DNA of 64,000 bases, taken from the NCBI GenBank assembly GCA_016630905.1, contig WBMQ01000010.1, positions 434,001 to 498,000 of the forward strand, given 5' to 3'. The position numbers and the translations under genes were made by a program. The DNA is from Capillidium heterosporum. Taxonomy: Eukaryota; Entomophthoromycota; Entomophthoromycetes; Entomophthorales; Capillidiaceae. Shown here piece by piece: positions 1-13,440 of this stretch; position 1 is the stretch's first letter, and the number at the start of each line of letters is the position of its first letter. The notes under the pieces were generated by a model. It was given only the letters and a program-made list of their open reading frames with translations, had not been told where the DNA came from and did no database searches.

Positions 1-1220
1 TCCCAAGGACTATCAACGACGCCTCCGTGACCCCATCATCATCTAGTCACCGGACCGACACCGTACCTTCAAGTACTACCATCCAGGATCTGCAGTACAG
101 CCTGAACACCCCAAGCTTCAGCGCTATGGGCACCGACTTGGGCACGCCACTAATGACCGACAATGCATCGATGAACGGATGCAACTCCCTCTTCTACCCA
201 CCTTGCACCAACGGCTTGGGTCAAGAGTTGATGGTCAACTGGCTCAACCAGCAGCCTAGCCTCGACCAGCTTATTAACCCGGCACTAATGCAGGAGTCCG
301 ACCTCCTGAACTCGCTGAACTTCAACCCGAGCTCCAACCTGAATTCCAATTCTCCGTCCATGCAGAACCTGCCCGGGAGTTTAAGCCACTCTCTCTCATC
401 CACCTTACCCAATACGTCAGCCACCTTACTGTCACCCACCATCAGACAACTGCTGGCCGCTCATCAAGAAAATATGAAGCTGAATTTTGTGATCCGCCAG
501 CAGCTGGCCAAAGAGCTTAAGATGCACAACATGGTTTATGCGCCGGTTTCCACCCCAAAGGTCGACGGCAAGGTAACTCCGGGGTCCGCCTACCTCTACG
601 ACTTTGACACCAACGTGGCGATCAACGGAGCTGGCCTCCCAGCTACTGGGGACGAGCCCTTGATCGTCAACTTCGTCGACCAGTTCGGCAGCTTCAACCT
701 CAAAGGCCAGACCAACATGGTATCCCAGACTAACACTGACTTGGACTTCAGGCAACAAGCCCCCAAGACCGAACCTCTCATCGACTCCTTGGGCGTCAAG
801 CCCGACTTTTACCAGCTGCCTGTTTCAGCTCCAGCCCAAGTCCAAGACCTACAATCCAAAGCCAACCGGCCCATCGATATCGTACCTAACACGCGCTCGG
901 AAGTCGATAGGTTAGCTGGCCAGGACGCTTCGGCCGCCTCACAGAACCGTAGATTTGTCTGCAACTACCCCGGCTGCAACTTGAAATTCACTCGCAAGTT
1001 CAACTTGAAAACACATTCTTACACCCACGACCCCGACCGTATCAAGAAGTATGAGTGTGACCTCTGCCCCAAACGGTTCGACCGTAAGCACGACTTGAAC
1101 CGCCACCAGCTCAAGATGCACTTTAGCCTGCCCAAGTACCAGTGCCCTCGATGTGAAATCCGTATCAAACGGAAGCCGGTCTACCGAGCCCACCTCAAAG
1201 ACTGTCTAGGCGGTTACTAA
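1..1220 (+). CDS. C2H2 zinc-finger transcription factor, 5' end missing
   Basis: The frame is open from the first base of the window, so the true start lies outside it; the GTG at 27 is not a credible start. About 300 residues are rich in Ser, Asn, Pro and Gln with no clear fold, as in fungal activation regions. The C-terminal 90 residues hold two canonical C2H2 fingers (C-x4-C-x12-H-x3-H, then C-x2-C-x12-H-x4-H) and a third of C2HC type (C-x2-C-x12-H-x3-C), followed within five residues by the stop. The signatures RKFNLKTH and RKHDLNRH resemble the Ace2/Swi5/Crz1 group of fungal regulators. A nuclear DNA-binding role is inferred from the fingers; the target is unknown. An AATAAA-like signal lies near 1322. 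Confidence 0.85.
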   Translation, partial: PRTINDASVTPSSSSHRTDTVPSSTTIQDLQYSLNTPSFSAMGTDLGTPLMTDNASMNGCNSLFYPPCTNGLGQELMVNWLNQQPSLDQLINPALMQESDLLNSLNFNPSSNLNSNSPSMQNLPGSLSHSLSSTLPNTSATLLSPTIRQLLAAHQENMKLNFVIRQQLAKELKMHNMVYAPVSTPKVDGKVTPGSAYLYDFDTNVAINGAGLPATGDEPLIVNFVDQFGSFNLKGQTNMVSQTNTDLDFRQQAPKTEPLIDSLGVKPDFYQLPVSAPAQVQDLQSKANRPIDIVPNTRSEVDRLAGQDASAASQNRRFVCNYPGCNLKFTRKFNLKTHSYTHDPDRIKKYECDLCPKRFDRKHDLNRHQLKMHFSLPKYQCPRCEIRIKRKPVYRAHLKDCLGGY

Positions 1221-2058
1221 GTTTCTTAAGGGGCTAACCGTATCCTCTTCATTCTTTTCCTTTTTTTTAAAACTTGATTTTGAGTGCTGTTCGTATCTGA
1301 GTAAATATATATATGGTTTACAATAAAATTATTTTCACTTATGTGTATATATAAATTCTAGTCCTTCAGTTTTAAGTATAGGTTCGAAGTAACAAAGTAT
1401 AAAGCTTTAGGGTTTATTTTTGGAGGTAATAGTGATAGCTGTTTGTAAAGTAGAAGGAAACCCCCTACTCCAACTATCTATTTATGGGTAGGTAGATGAA
1501 ATATGAGTTTGAGATGCTAGTAGTATACGATTCAGCTACTGAGCTACCAAATTGGTAGGAAAGTTAGGAAAATGGCTGGTTTGAGGAGGCAATCTTAAAA
1601 AACTATACTTTCAAACCTTATAAAAGTAGTTTATCAACACTAAGTTTGTAAAGGTAAAGGCTGTTTAGTTAAGTTCACCTTGAATAGCATTTAAACTTTT
1701 GGAAATGGAGCATGTCTAAGATGTAGGTAAAAAGTAGATATAGGCCAATATAGGAAGGTGTAGGTTTGGTCTATCTATTCAAATAGATGAGTAGAGACTA
1801 AAACCTGGTGCTACATTCTATGAGCTTGATGTTAGTATATCCAACTAACTTGCAAGTAGACCATTTTACGTCGAAAAAGTGCGTCAAAGTTACGTTGCCA
1901 AAGTGTATGCAACGTTAAAACTCAAGAAATTGAATCATCAGATCTGATAAAAACTTTGCATAGAATTCAAGTTTACAATTCTACAGACAAAAAATAGCCA
2001 AGAAATCAATCTAGAGACGTAGCCAACTTCAAAGCCCAAACCACAACCAAAAATAGAG
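1221..2058. other. Intergenic, AT-rich
   Basis: This holds the 3' end of the zinc-finger gene and the ELP4 promoter. I see no coding signal or repeat. Confidence 0.6.
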
Positions 2059-3429
2059 ATGAGTTCCTTTAGACGTAAACAGAACATCAAGGTAGAGCTA
2101 CCTACTGGTTGTCAGATAACCGCTACTAACCAACTTATAGTTAGTAGCAGTGGTATAAAGTCTTTAGATGGTCTACTAGGTGGAGGATATCCTATAGGCT
2201 CGCTAGGTTTAGTTTTACAGGAGAGTCAGACCAACTACTACCAACTTGTAATTCAGTACTATCTGAGCCAAGGTCTCTTCAATAAAAATGCATGCTATAT
2301 AATCGATACCAACGACTTCAAGTTTAATAATTTACCCGGTTTGTACAACTACAACAGAGTAGAGGACAAAAGTAAAAAAGTTGAGAAGGGGAAGGAAATC
2401 GAGTCAAGTACCAGCACTAACAAGTTGAATATCGCTTGGAGGTACCAACAGATGCCTAAAGTTGGTAGTAGCGATAACGATGCTGGTAATTAATTTTATT
2501 TCATCCTTTTGTATTTTTACTAATTTAAAACATGTAGAAAATTCAAACGTTGATAAGGAAACTCAACTGTACTGCTACAACTTTGATTTATCTACCAAAA
2601 TTAGTGAAGATAAGCTAAAGGAGACTGACATCTATAAAATCCAGTTCGATAAAGAAAATTTGTTGAAAAGTCTAGATGGATTGAAGCAGCTTTTGCTAGA
2701 AGAATACAGGTAATATATTTGCCAACAAAGAAAAAACAATTAATAGCTATTGTAAAGCTTGAAGAGTACAATGAAGCTGTCCCAACGCAAAGTTCTACGT
2801 ATCGTCGTCAACAACTTGGGCCATCCTTCCTGTAACTTGTCAAGTGATCCAAAGGTAAATTCACTTTTTTCAATTGGTACTGATAGCATACAACAGGTCA
2901 TCTACAAGTTCCTATACCTGCTCAAGCGTATGGTACGCAACTCGTTGGCTATAGCCATAGTCACATTACCCAGTTCTACGTTAAACCCTACTACTTTGAG
3001 TTCCAGCTTAGGGTTAGCCGACTTTGCCTTCAAGTTCAAGCCCTTTTTAGAGCAATGTAAGTATCCATTTCCCCAATTTTACCACCCTCAAACCATGCTA
3101 AACCTTCTACAGCTCTAGAGTTAAATGCAACTGAATATACGGGTCTATTCGAGCTTTTAAAGCCTTTGAAGTTGAACTCCTTAGTCCCCATCACCAGCTT
3201 CGTAACTACGAAGAAAGAGGTCAAAGTGGGAGGTAGTTGTCAGGACACCTTGATTCCCGATTTGGGATTCAAAGTCAAACGTAAAGGCCTACTGATTGAT
3301 TCGTACCATTTACCAATTGAGAATAGCTTTGGAGGATCCAATACTCGAGTTACCAAGCCGACTGACAATAAGAAGGGTGATAAGGAGCTCTCTCCTGCCA
3401 AAAGTAAGGCTAGTTTGTTGGAGTTTTAA
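2059..3429 (+). CDS. ELP4: Elongator complex subunit 4 (PAXNEB family)
   Basis: Elp4 is a RecA-fold subunit of the Elp4-Elp5-Elp6 ring of Elongator, which supports wobble-uridine modification of tRNA. Proposed exons: 2059-2485, 2538-2709, 2758-2854, 2897-3056 and 3113-3429, giving 390 residues. Family landmarks are the early G-x-x-S-L-D-G-L-L-G-G-G segment, the IAWRYQ-x-x-P motif, a YCYNFDLS segment and the C-terminal KRKGLLIDSYHLPIE block. Yeast Elp4 is 456 residues, so this is compact. Introns are 37-56 nt with GT..AG ends; the acceptor of intron 2 (2757 or 2766) is the only unsure junction. Intron 3 (2855-2896) is 42 nt and has no stop in frame, so its retention would add 14 residues silently. 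Confidence 0.9.
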
Positions 3430-4689
3430 AGTATATATAAGGTGTTTAAGAATATCTATTTGCATAGAAAGCTTGGATCTTTGTAAATTAAAAGCAACTT
3501 TTTTGTTTGTGGAGTAAATGAATGGCTTTATAGTCAATGATGCTTATTCTCTTTATCCTTTTAAACAACATATGTGATCAAAGCTCATGACATTCTTTCT
3601 TATACATTTGTAAAAACGGATGTGGCTATTCTTAGCGTTTGTTAAATTGGTAAAATTCATCGCATCATGCCAAGTTTTCTATATGTTGGTAAATTAGATG
3701 TGAGCTAGATAGAATAGATAGCGTTATTTAAATAGGTATGTATTTGCTTAAACGTTGTTGCTAAAAGGAAGCTGACAAGTTTAAGATATATATCGACCGA
3801 CTCCTACTGAATAGAGTTATCTGTACCTTCCCAAAAGCCTCTAAATTAGATTTTACATCAGCGTACTCCATAGCCTGATTAAATAAGGATGATAATTTAC
3901 TAAATGTATTAGTAGAGGCAAAAAACTGTTTCTAAAATAATAAAGAATCAGTGAAAAGGATGTTAGCTAGTAACTCTACTGTCCTTAGATATGAAGAGTA
4001 TTAATAGTGGCTATAATATCTATGCTTTTTTAAAACAATATACATTTGAAAAGAACTGGTACAGCTTTGTATGGTGCAAAGAATGTCAAAAGAAAGCTAT
4101 ATAAGAAAATATGCCATTCTATTAACTTTACACTCTTTTCTAAACAATGGATCTTAAGCTTTCAACCAGGCAGTAAGATATACTTGATATTTTGCTAGAA
4201 TATAAAAGGGGAAGATAAGTTGTATATGTATATTGCTAGCTAAATTAAGTTAAATAAACTATATTTCTATATCTCCAGCAGATATGTAGTCCAGTTTGGA
4301 GTGTTGAGGGTCGAGTAGATATCCCAGTTAAAGCTGCTTTAATTACAGCTATCCTATCCGTCTCTATAAATTTAACATCAAAATGTGCACTAATGCCATG
4401 GAGTTTAAGAGTAAAAGATGAAAACATAGCCCTATGTCAGAAATTAGTAGTATGCTCGTTACAACCAAGTCAAAAGGCTAGATCTGAGTTTTATACCTAA
4501 GGCTTATAAACTGCTTTAAAAAAGCCCAACGTGTATCGCTAAAGGAATATATGAACGACGGTACCAAGAATCTTGAAAGTAGCAGGAACCTGACAAATTT
4601 CAATGAAGCTAAAAATACCCAAATATACCTATCCTATCTACACGAAACTACACGGACACTTATTTTATTAACATCGTATCACAAAAAAC
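3430..4689. other. Intergenic between convergent genes
   Basis: This lies between the 3' ends of ELP4 and adenylate kinase. It is AT-rich, and short frames are full of stops. I see nothing further in it. Confidence 0.6.
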
Positions 4690-5484
<795 letters not shown>

Positions 5485-7206
5485 TTTATGTTTTTGGTTT
5501 GAGGTGTAGTTGGGAGAAGGTAGGTTCTTGTAAAGTTCTCTAGTAAACTGATATCGTATTCGAAATCCAACTTTTTATACATCTGCCCAATTCGCTTATC
5601 TTTATAATTTTTGTGGAATGACCAATTAGCCATAATTATAAATAGAAGTTTACGGTCCAATTTAGTAATGTACAGATATGATTGGTTACAATTTAAGGAT
5701 TGGCTACTTTTCGGAAGTTGTTTACATCACTGTAGTTACGAATAGTGGACAATAGGGATAAGTGCTTTAATAGTGGAATATAAAATGAGTAGACGTACTA
5801 TAACAAATATTTAACAAGCTAATATATTTTCAAGTAGTATGATGTATTGTATTTGGTATAGCATATATTTTTTGTTTCCGAATCAACTGTTATATTGGTG
5901 GTATAATGGACTTAAAGCTTTGCGACTGAAGGGGAATGTATCAGCATCCATCTGCTTTAGCTAGCTCGACGCCTATAAGATCCGTAAAATTTGGTTTATC
6001 ACGATTTTTATCAGACTTCCGAAAACAGATGGAATTACTACCTCCGTTCAGATATGCTCCAAATTTTATCCAATAGACCCTAAGAAATGGTGTATAGTAA
6101 AGCCAAATGAAGTATTACACATTCAAAGCTACCCAAATAAATTGGCACAAAGTGTAAAAGTAATCGGTACAGATGCAAAAAGTTTAACCAGTTGATATAA
6201 ATATCGAACATGTGTAATAAACTTTAAAGTAGTTTTAATCAATTTTAATACATCCTGCTTACAGCAAAATAGTTTATATTTTATCAGTTGAATAAATAGG
6301 AGATCGACCGAAGAAAGACTAGCTAGTATTTAAATCAAGATGGAAACCGGTAGTCTACTTTTCTCAAAAGTTGGTAAATGAGTATAGATTTTTTGGATTC
6401 AATAGAGAAAGGAACCTACTCAACTTACATATCAACAAGTGTAGTGGTAGATCTACTTGAATACTATAGCTTATATATGTAACGCATATTTTTAAAATGG
6501 GTTTAATCAAATAAACTAAATGAAGTTTGACATATAATAGGGGGATACTAGGATTTTTATTTACAAGGATATCCGTATAGAATAAAATGTGAGTTTTAAA
6601 AGGTTACTATCGGCCTTCGTTGATCAAGTCAAGGTGGGAAACTAGAGACTGTTATCAAAATATAGAGGACCAAGCTAGCTAAAAGGAGTTCATCAAATAA
6701 AACTGACCTCAATTATTGGAAGTATCCAGGGGGTTACCTTGGTACTGATGCCATCCTCCATTGACATCGACAATGGTTTATGATAGAAATGCAGTTGATT
6801 GACCAGTTTTAAGTAGTCAATCGAGCTTTTACAATAATTTATAGTAAAAAATTGTTCGTTAAATAATCCTATATCCATGCAATGTACAGTTTTCTAATTT
6901 AAGGTAGATATAATATCTATTAGATTGTCATTTTTGTTTGTATTGGATTTTCTCGAATAGAATATGTAACTATACTGTACCAGTCATAGCTATGTAGCTT
7001 CTTTTCGATATTGGTTAGCTATAAGCTTAATCACATACATTCAAAGTTAATTAGATATATGCAGTTTTTAGAAAGTATAGTTGAATGTGGTAGTACATTC
7101 CTATATATGTGGAAGTGTGGCAAGCTATGAAACTATTTGAAGTACTAAAAAGCTTACTTAGCTTTAGGATAGAAACCTTATTTAAGTACAAGACACATAG
7201 CGAGCT
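5485..7206. other. Intergenic, AT-rich
   Basis: This holds the adenylate kinase promoter and about 1.6 kb without a credible gene. A minus-strand stretch near 6700-6790 reads NGGWHQYQGNPLDTSNN in one frame, suggestive of an eroded protein, but I could not extend it. Confidence 0.5.
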
Positions 7207-8998
7207 TTGACCTCACTATGATCTCCACCTTCCTTGTCAGAACTAATATGGCCCTTAATTCCCTGGAAGATGCAATGGTGGGTGAACTCTGACTCCAACT
7301 TATGTTTTTCGATCTCTTCTCTGAAGGTGATGACACCTTTGGCTGCAATCCACATTTTCCATTCCTTGATGGAAGTTGGAGTCCTCTTTAGTTCCTCTTT
7401 GAAAGTGTCGGCTGACTGATTTTCATCAGTTATTTGGGCCTGAGCACGTTTCTTATTCCCTTTATCTCACTCAGCGAAAAATCTAAATTCCTTTGGCGTG
7501 AAGTCAACCTCCAGCTAACTCAGATTACTTGTATGGTTTATAATAGCGAGAGAACCAGTAAATATAGTGTCTTTTCGATAATAGAGACATTTGAGATGCC
7601 ATTGGCATTGATATAAAAGCTGACTTCGACTAGAGTAGTACTACCTGGGGTAAGGGTGATGCCAGTGAGGTCAAATTTACGTAGCAAATTAGTATCCTTG
7701 GCCAAGGAACTTTTTCCCTGGTAAATCAAGATCATTAGGTTGGTTTGGTTGTTTGAGGTAGTTAAGAAAATCCGAGAATGCTTGAAGGTAAATCGCAAGT
7801 TATGCTTGATCATATTAGTCATGGCACCATCAGTATTTTAATTCTGATGCTCGATGGGATGATGTATAACAGTACTGCATCTTTGAAGTGCTCGTCACTG
7901 AATAAGATGTTTCCCTAAATAACAAAACTATAGACGGAAACTTCGTTGGAGTCAATCCTCTTATAGATCTTTTTACTGTCAAATTAGTCTTTTAACATGA
8001 AGGCAACCTTAAGGATATTAATGGAACCGTTAGGGATAAATATGTCACTGATTTCAGACTTCTTAACTTTGGTATCCTTGAGAGTTTGGTTGATGGAAGT
8101 GAATGTCTTGAACAAATTATCGCTGAGCTCTTTGAATTTGGCAGTCAACACTTCAGAAAAGTTTTGACTGTTCAAAAAGGATGCGATTTCGACATTTACA
8201 GATGTCTGTCTAGATAATATATATTTGGCCTTCTTGACCTCTTACTCCAATTTATTTAGAGCTTTTATATCTTTATTGTATTTCCTTTGCAAAACTTGTC
8301 AAAGTATTCAAGGACCTGGTTGTCAAAATTAACATTACCTAAGTTTATGTCTCCTAAGATGGCTAGCATTTCAAAGATACTTTTATCGATAGAAAGTACT
8401 GAAACGTCGAAAGCACTACTACCCGGATACACCTTTCCTTCATTTTCACACTTACCTATCCTATAGGTTAAGACAGTAGCAGTATGTTCATTAATAAATC
8501 CAGAGATACCGAGATTGGTGATAAGTACTGGATTTTATAATGACTTGGCGTTTGATGTCGTCAAAATGGATAGTAATAGTTATTGCAGCTTAGGTAATTT
8601 TCTCATCTAGATAGGATTCAGTGTCCCTTTTCATATAAACAATGATAACTACAGAGGATCTCTTCAAGAGTGTAATCTTGTCGTTTCCTTCAACTTCAAC
8701 CTATACGGCGAATATATTGGTTTTATTGGCAACTTTGAAGAAATGCAACTTAATATCATTCTGAACAACAAAGTCATCAAAAATGTGGTTTAAGACGTTT
8801 TACGTTGAATATAGTGTTTATAGGGTTAGAGTTAGCTTGATTTTTTGTAGCTTAACCTGCAAGTTGACCTCCATTAGTGAAGACAATGTAGAATGGAGTG
8901 GTGGGCTTATTCTAATAATTGGATGTAATCTCAACACGGCCATATTGGTATACAGAAACGTTGTAGTAGATGCTGCCTAAATTTATACCATTAATAAG
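7207..8998 (-). pseudogene. Decayed cytosolic HSP70 gene
   Basis: HSP70 segments can be followed in order on the minus strand, in shifting frames with many stops. Near 8989-8935 the ATPase start reads GINLGSIYYNVSVYQ (family: GIDLGTTYSCVGVWQ). RVEI is followed by TTP-x-Y-x-V-F-T. The FDD-x-VQ-x-D block lies near 8780 and a YLDEKIT block near 8620. Near 8370-8420 the phosphate-2 region reads SSAFDVSVLSIDKSIFE. The segment FKELSDNLFKTF lies near 8130. In the substrate-binding domain, LAKDTNLLRKFDLTGI and VSFYINANGISNVS lie near 7710-7580. A C-terminal remnant lies at about 7410-7230. Coverage is near full length, so this is a whole dead gene copy. Introns cannot be judged. Divergence suggests an old loss. 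Confidence 0.88.
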
Positions 8999-10204
8999 AC
9001 TGCGATCGTATAATGTCATTTTAAAGTACTTGATGTAGGCTAGGTTTTAGTTCAAATTCGTTGGCGGTTTATTTAGATTTGGGGGACTATTAGTTTTGGC
9101 AATCATACTTAGAATTTATTTTTTATTCATATATACTTTCTATATAGATAAAAATGGATTCAAAATTGCAATATTTTTGAAGTACATAGAAAGTAGGTAC
9201 ACATAAGTAGCTGCTATCGCACCAACTTGCTTTGGTTGATGGATTTTGACTCTGTGATCTACTGAGGCCACTTGCCTTTGAATTAAAATATACAAGCACC
9301 CTATTGTCATCATTCAATATTATTCTTTTTAGGGTAGCAGTGCTTTAACCGACCATTCGAATTCAAAAGTTCAAGTTTGAATTACAATCTGCCATTTGTT
9401 TAGCTCTAGCAGATTCATTTCTACCTATCGATGACAGTAGTCTAAGTTTTTCTTAATGCAAACGTAAAGTGGATCCACCACATCAGTTGAAACTTTGACT
9501 TCAAGATGGTGGCTGCAAGGGCGCTTCAATCTATACCTTTTGTATAAATATTTAAACAAATTGTTGGAGAATTCAATACTGTTAAACTTGAAGCTCCTGT
9601 TATTAAGTTCAGCCTCCGAAATATTAGCATAGAGTGATATATTTCATATTTGCACGGTGGGTTGGCTTGAGATCGCTGAGCTGCCATAATGATGGTGGTA
9701 TGAGATGCAAATGATTAACATACAGCCTTTACTATGAAATCTCTGAGATAATATTCATAGAAAAGTGACTTTAGAACTACTAAACCGCCTAGATAAGACA
9801 TAGCCCTATATGAACCAAACTAGATACGATGTATTTGATATTTAGATGCCAATTGAATACTGTGTTAAATTGCAACACAATATTTACGAGATGGTCGATT
9901 CCAATATGATATCGAGTCAAAGAATCTGTTAGAGCACATGTCCAACTCTCGACAGCCAACAATTGAACACAACCCAAACGATTCTACTGCTGCCTCGGAT
10001 GTAGTTTTCAGGCTCTATTTTCAAGATAAAAGTAACTGAGAATTTGTGAATGGTATTTGCTAAGTAGAAATGCCATCAGTAGTCACAACAAGTAGATATA
10101 TAAATTCCAATGAATTATAACTGCAAGGTTTATTACACCTTAGATATACTAGTATAGAAAGTCAGATTCAGCTGACGAGGTAGAAAGGCAAAGAACATCG
10201 AGCC
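8999..10204. other. Intergenic
   Basis: This lies between the decayed HSP70 and GTP cyclohydrolase I. Only short, stop-bounded frames are present; no recognisable gene or repeat. Confidence 0.55.
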
Positions 10205-11156
10205 TTAGTTCTTGATCAAATGGAGGAACTCCTCTCGAGTCTTTTGGTCCTCCTTGAACGTACCCAGCATGCACGAAGTAATGGTAGAGGAACCGGGCTT
10301 CTGCACACCACGCATAACCATACACAAATGGCTATACAGATCAAAGCAAAAGTTAGATTTAGGGACTAGAGGTTCAAAATTTTACCTGGATTCCATGACG
10401 ACGGCAATACCTTGGGGCTTCAGCGTTTGGTTGAGAGCCTCGGCGATCTGAGTAGTGAGGCGCTCCTGGACTTGTAGTCTTCGGCTGAACATCTCGGCAA
10501 TACGGGCTAGCTTGCTTAAGCCCAGGACTTTACCGTTGGGGAGGTAGCCGATACTGATCTTTATAGATGTTAGTCGATGCTCAGCTATTATAAGGATGAT
10601 TACCTTGCCGGTGAAGGGAACCAGGTGATGCTCACACATGGAGAAGATGTCGATGTTGCGTACGATAACCATCTCTTGATGATCTAGACCAAAAAATGAG
10701 CAAGCACTAAAAACTAAAAAGGCTACCTTCGTTAAAAACGGCTTCGTTGAGCAGACTTTTGATATTCTGTTCATAACCTTTGGTGAAGAAGAGCATAGCC
10801 TTGGCGTACCGCAAAGGAGTTTTGACGATGCCTTCACGATCTGGATCTTCACCTACACACTCCAACATAGTTCTAACAGCAGTCGTCATCTTCTCCAAAC
10901 GCTTCTGCTTGTCCTCTTCGGACTCGGTGTTACGGATGCGAGTCCCTTTGCTGGGCCAGCTCAAACCGTCAAAGTCAATGGGGCTGGCCGAACGAATAAG
11001 AGACTGGGACTGGACTCGCGATAAAGCCAGGCTGGAGCTGGAGCTAGAAGCTGAGAGGGAGGATTCCACTTCTGAGATGGTGGGGGATTCGATGTGGAAT
11101 TGAGTCTGCTTGGCACTAGGTTCAGTGTGGGTGTGGGTGTGGCCTTCGGTGCACAT
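10205..11156 (-). CDS. FOL2: GTP cyclohydrolase I
   Basis: The enzyme converts GTP to 7,8-dihydroneopterin triphosphate, the first step to folate and biopterins, as a cytosolic homodecamer. Minus-strand exons are 11156-10727, 10683-10604, 10558-10386 and 10331-10205, giving 269 residues with every junction in phase. Zinc ligands sit in the CEHH motif (in MCEHHLVPF) and in the later HLCMVMRG segment. [17 protein letters not shown] and QVQERLT are family hallmarks. The first ~80 residues are a Ser-rich, probably disordered extension containing a short His-Thr repeat (THTHT); such extensions vary within the family. The 45-nt second intron (10559-10603) has length 3n and no stop in frame. Introns are 43, 45 and 54 nt. 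Confidence 0.95.
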
Positions 11157-12066
11157 TTTGACGATTAGGTTGTTGGTTTTGACTTGGAGTTGCTGTTTAT
11201 AAAATCAGTATAGGATGCAGCTTGGATATATATATATGATTATTCATCGGAAATTTATAAAGAATGCTTCAAAGGCTTAGATGTACTGCAGTCTATTCCA
11301 ATTATTTCCTAATAAAGCTACTAATGAGCCTTCGAATTTTGCTTTGGGTATGTTTGAGCTTGATATAGGTTGAGTTTTCGAGGGCAGATAGTTAATACAA
11401 ATTATTGTTGGTACTTTGAAGATATAAATATGAACGAGATGCTAAAATGGAAAATGTTAGTGGATCAGTTCTCAATTTAACAATAAGTCAAAATCAAGCT
11501 GCTTGCTTTCGAAAATTTGACTTATAGGAAGCTCTTAGGCCTCATAAACTTTAGCACCGTCAGACTGTAAATAAAAACCAAATAGCTTTGGAGCCAACTC
11601 TTCCCTACTCCAATTTATTCCAATTTGTAGGTATAGATCAGTGGACCTTTTTAATATTGTAACTATATTGAAAAGTGCCACATTGATATTAATATACTAA
11701 TTAGGAAGCATATCCTTTTTAAAGGTGCTAGTGTCTCCATCCCATCCATCACCACTTTGGAGGTGCAAAAGCCAATTGAAGCTCCAATTTTATCCAAATA
11801 TAGCTTTGATTGAGAACTATATTTGATTGATGGAGGTTATTTTGTAAACTGGAATTGGAATTTCCAGGAGCTTAAACATTTACGCTGTTCTATGGTTGCC
11901 AAAGTGCCTGGGTCTTTTTGTAAAGGCAGTCGAAACATTCAATATCTGAGCACTCAATCCATTCGTTTATAATGTGCTATTGTGTACATTAATTTGGAAA
12001 AGAGCAGGTGTTTATATGTTGGCTGGTCGCCCTCGCCGAGTGTCTGACCGCTGGCTTGGACTTCCA
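11157..12066. other. Intergenic, GTP cyclohydrolase promoter side
   Basis: A short TA-repeat lies near 11225-11240. There is no coding signal. The 100 bases before the repeat copy (around 12020-12066) are more GC-rich than their surroundings and may belong to the repeat. Confidence 0.5.
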
Positions 12067-12253
12067 GTTGAGTAGGTTTGGCCGAACTTGGTGAGTCCTT
12101 CAGCATGGGACGTGATGTATGTATCGTGTTATGGGCTTGGCTAATATAGACGCAGTTGAATCCTCTACAGCCAATAAAAATACTTGAAGCTTTTAATCCC
12201 TGCAGAACCACTGGCTAAGAATCTTTAAACGTTTAATTAAACTAATCCAACAA
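12067..12253 (+). repeat. Dispersed repeat, copy A
   Basis: About 187 bp align with 37114-37296 in the same orientation. The best-kept block is 12081-12115 against 37128-37162, with a single mismatch by eye. A second well-kept block surrounds CTAATATAGA, and a looser third contains AAGCTTT and a GG(C/T)TA(A/G)GAA motif. The similarity ends in ordinary AT-rich DNA. No protein is encoded. It could be a worn solo LTR, a SINE-like element or a conserved small RNA; two copies do not decide. Confidence 0.75.
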
Positions 12254-13440
12254 AATCCTGACTCCCCTCCTTCCTATGCCAAAGCCTCGATATATATCAT
12301 AACTTAGGAGATAGTCATAACTTAGCAATCTGTAAGTGGATTCTTTTCCAACAAGGAGGCAGACATGTATTTTAATTGCAGTAGTCCACCATCAAAGTTA
12401 GGATCCAATGATTCGCATTTAAAATGGATAATCAATCCCAGATGGGATGAAGTGGACTGGTGGTTGATTGATATTATGTGAACAAAATATATAGTGATTT
12501 AAAGTGAATCGTCGGTGAAAGATAAAATACTTAACCCGAAGTATTTTGTCAAGATGTAGCACAATTATAAGTTACCTATGAAAAATGACCTGATGTTTGA
12601 TATACAACTTAGTTGAAGAGCTAAGTTGACATAATGTATAATTAGTGAGTACTATATACCTTTTAGATATTTTCATTAAGAAACTAATTGTTGTATAGCG
12701 AATAAATAATTACTAGCTTTGGCTACTATCAAGAGGTCCACTAAAATATAATTATTTTCATGCTATATTGCAAGGCAAAGTAGTTGAAAGTAGTATATGA
12801 TTTACTTTATAATCAATGGAGTTGATTTTGCCGTTGGTTAGTATGGTGATCAAGTTTGATAGTAACTGTATCCTAAACTTATAGAATCGAGTTGGATATA
12901 GCTATTAAGGGAAGATGCAGTGTGATTCATACGATAGCCTCAATATTTATAATAAGTATAGGCTATGCGCATCATAGAATAATCAGTTTATCGAGGTTTG
13001 ACAGTGTTTCTTTCGATGGGTTTCCTATTGTTCGTATTGTAAAGTTTGAAAGGATGAGGTTTTAAATGCTAAAGCTAAAGTTGATTTCTAAAAATAATGT
13101 AATTTTAAATCACATCTAAATAATTGCAATAACTCATTTATGCTTTGTGCTCACATTGATGGAACAAAATTTAAACATCAATAGATTAGCGGAAAAATAT
13201 AATAATCGCTCCGATAGAAGAACTTACTCTCGGTGTCTATTAGTTCAATTACTTTTGTATCGTTTAGGTTCCTTTAGTTTTGAATTGCTCATACTCCATT
13301 TGGTGGGCGTATGTAGATCACAAATCTTTGACAAGTTCTTGTAAAAGTTTCGACATTTTGAAAGAAATGAATACCAGGCTTTATAAATTTCCATCCTGCC
13401 GCCACTTTCATTACTTTTAAACTAATTTAGCTACCGATAC
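12254..13440. other. Intergenic
   Basis: This is AT-rich sequence upstream of the first LPMO gene. A TATA-like TTTATAAAT near 13380 fits that promoter. Nothing else is recognised. Confidence 0.5.

Noticed and set aside
9789-9977. 62-codon minus-strand ORF
   Set aside because: Too short, and no coding features in AT-rich DNA.
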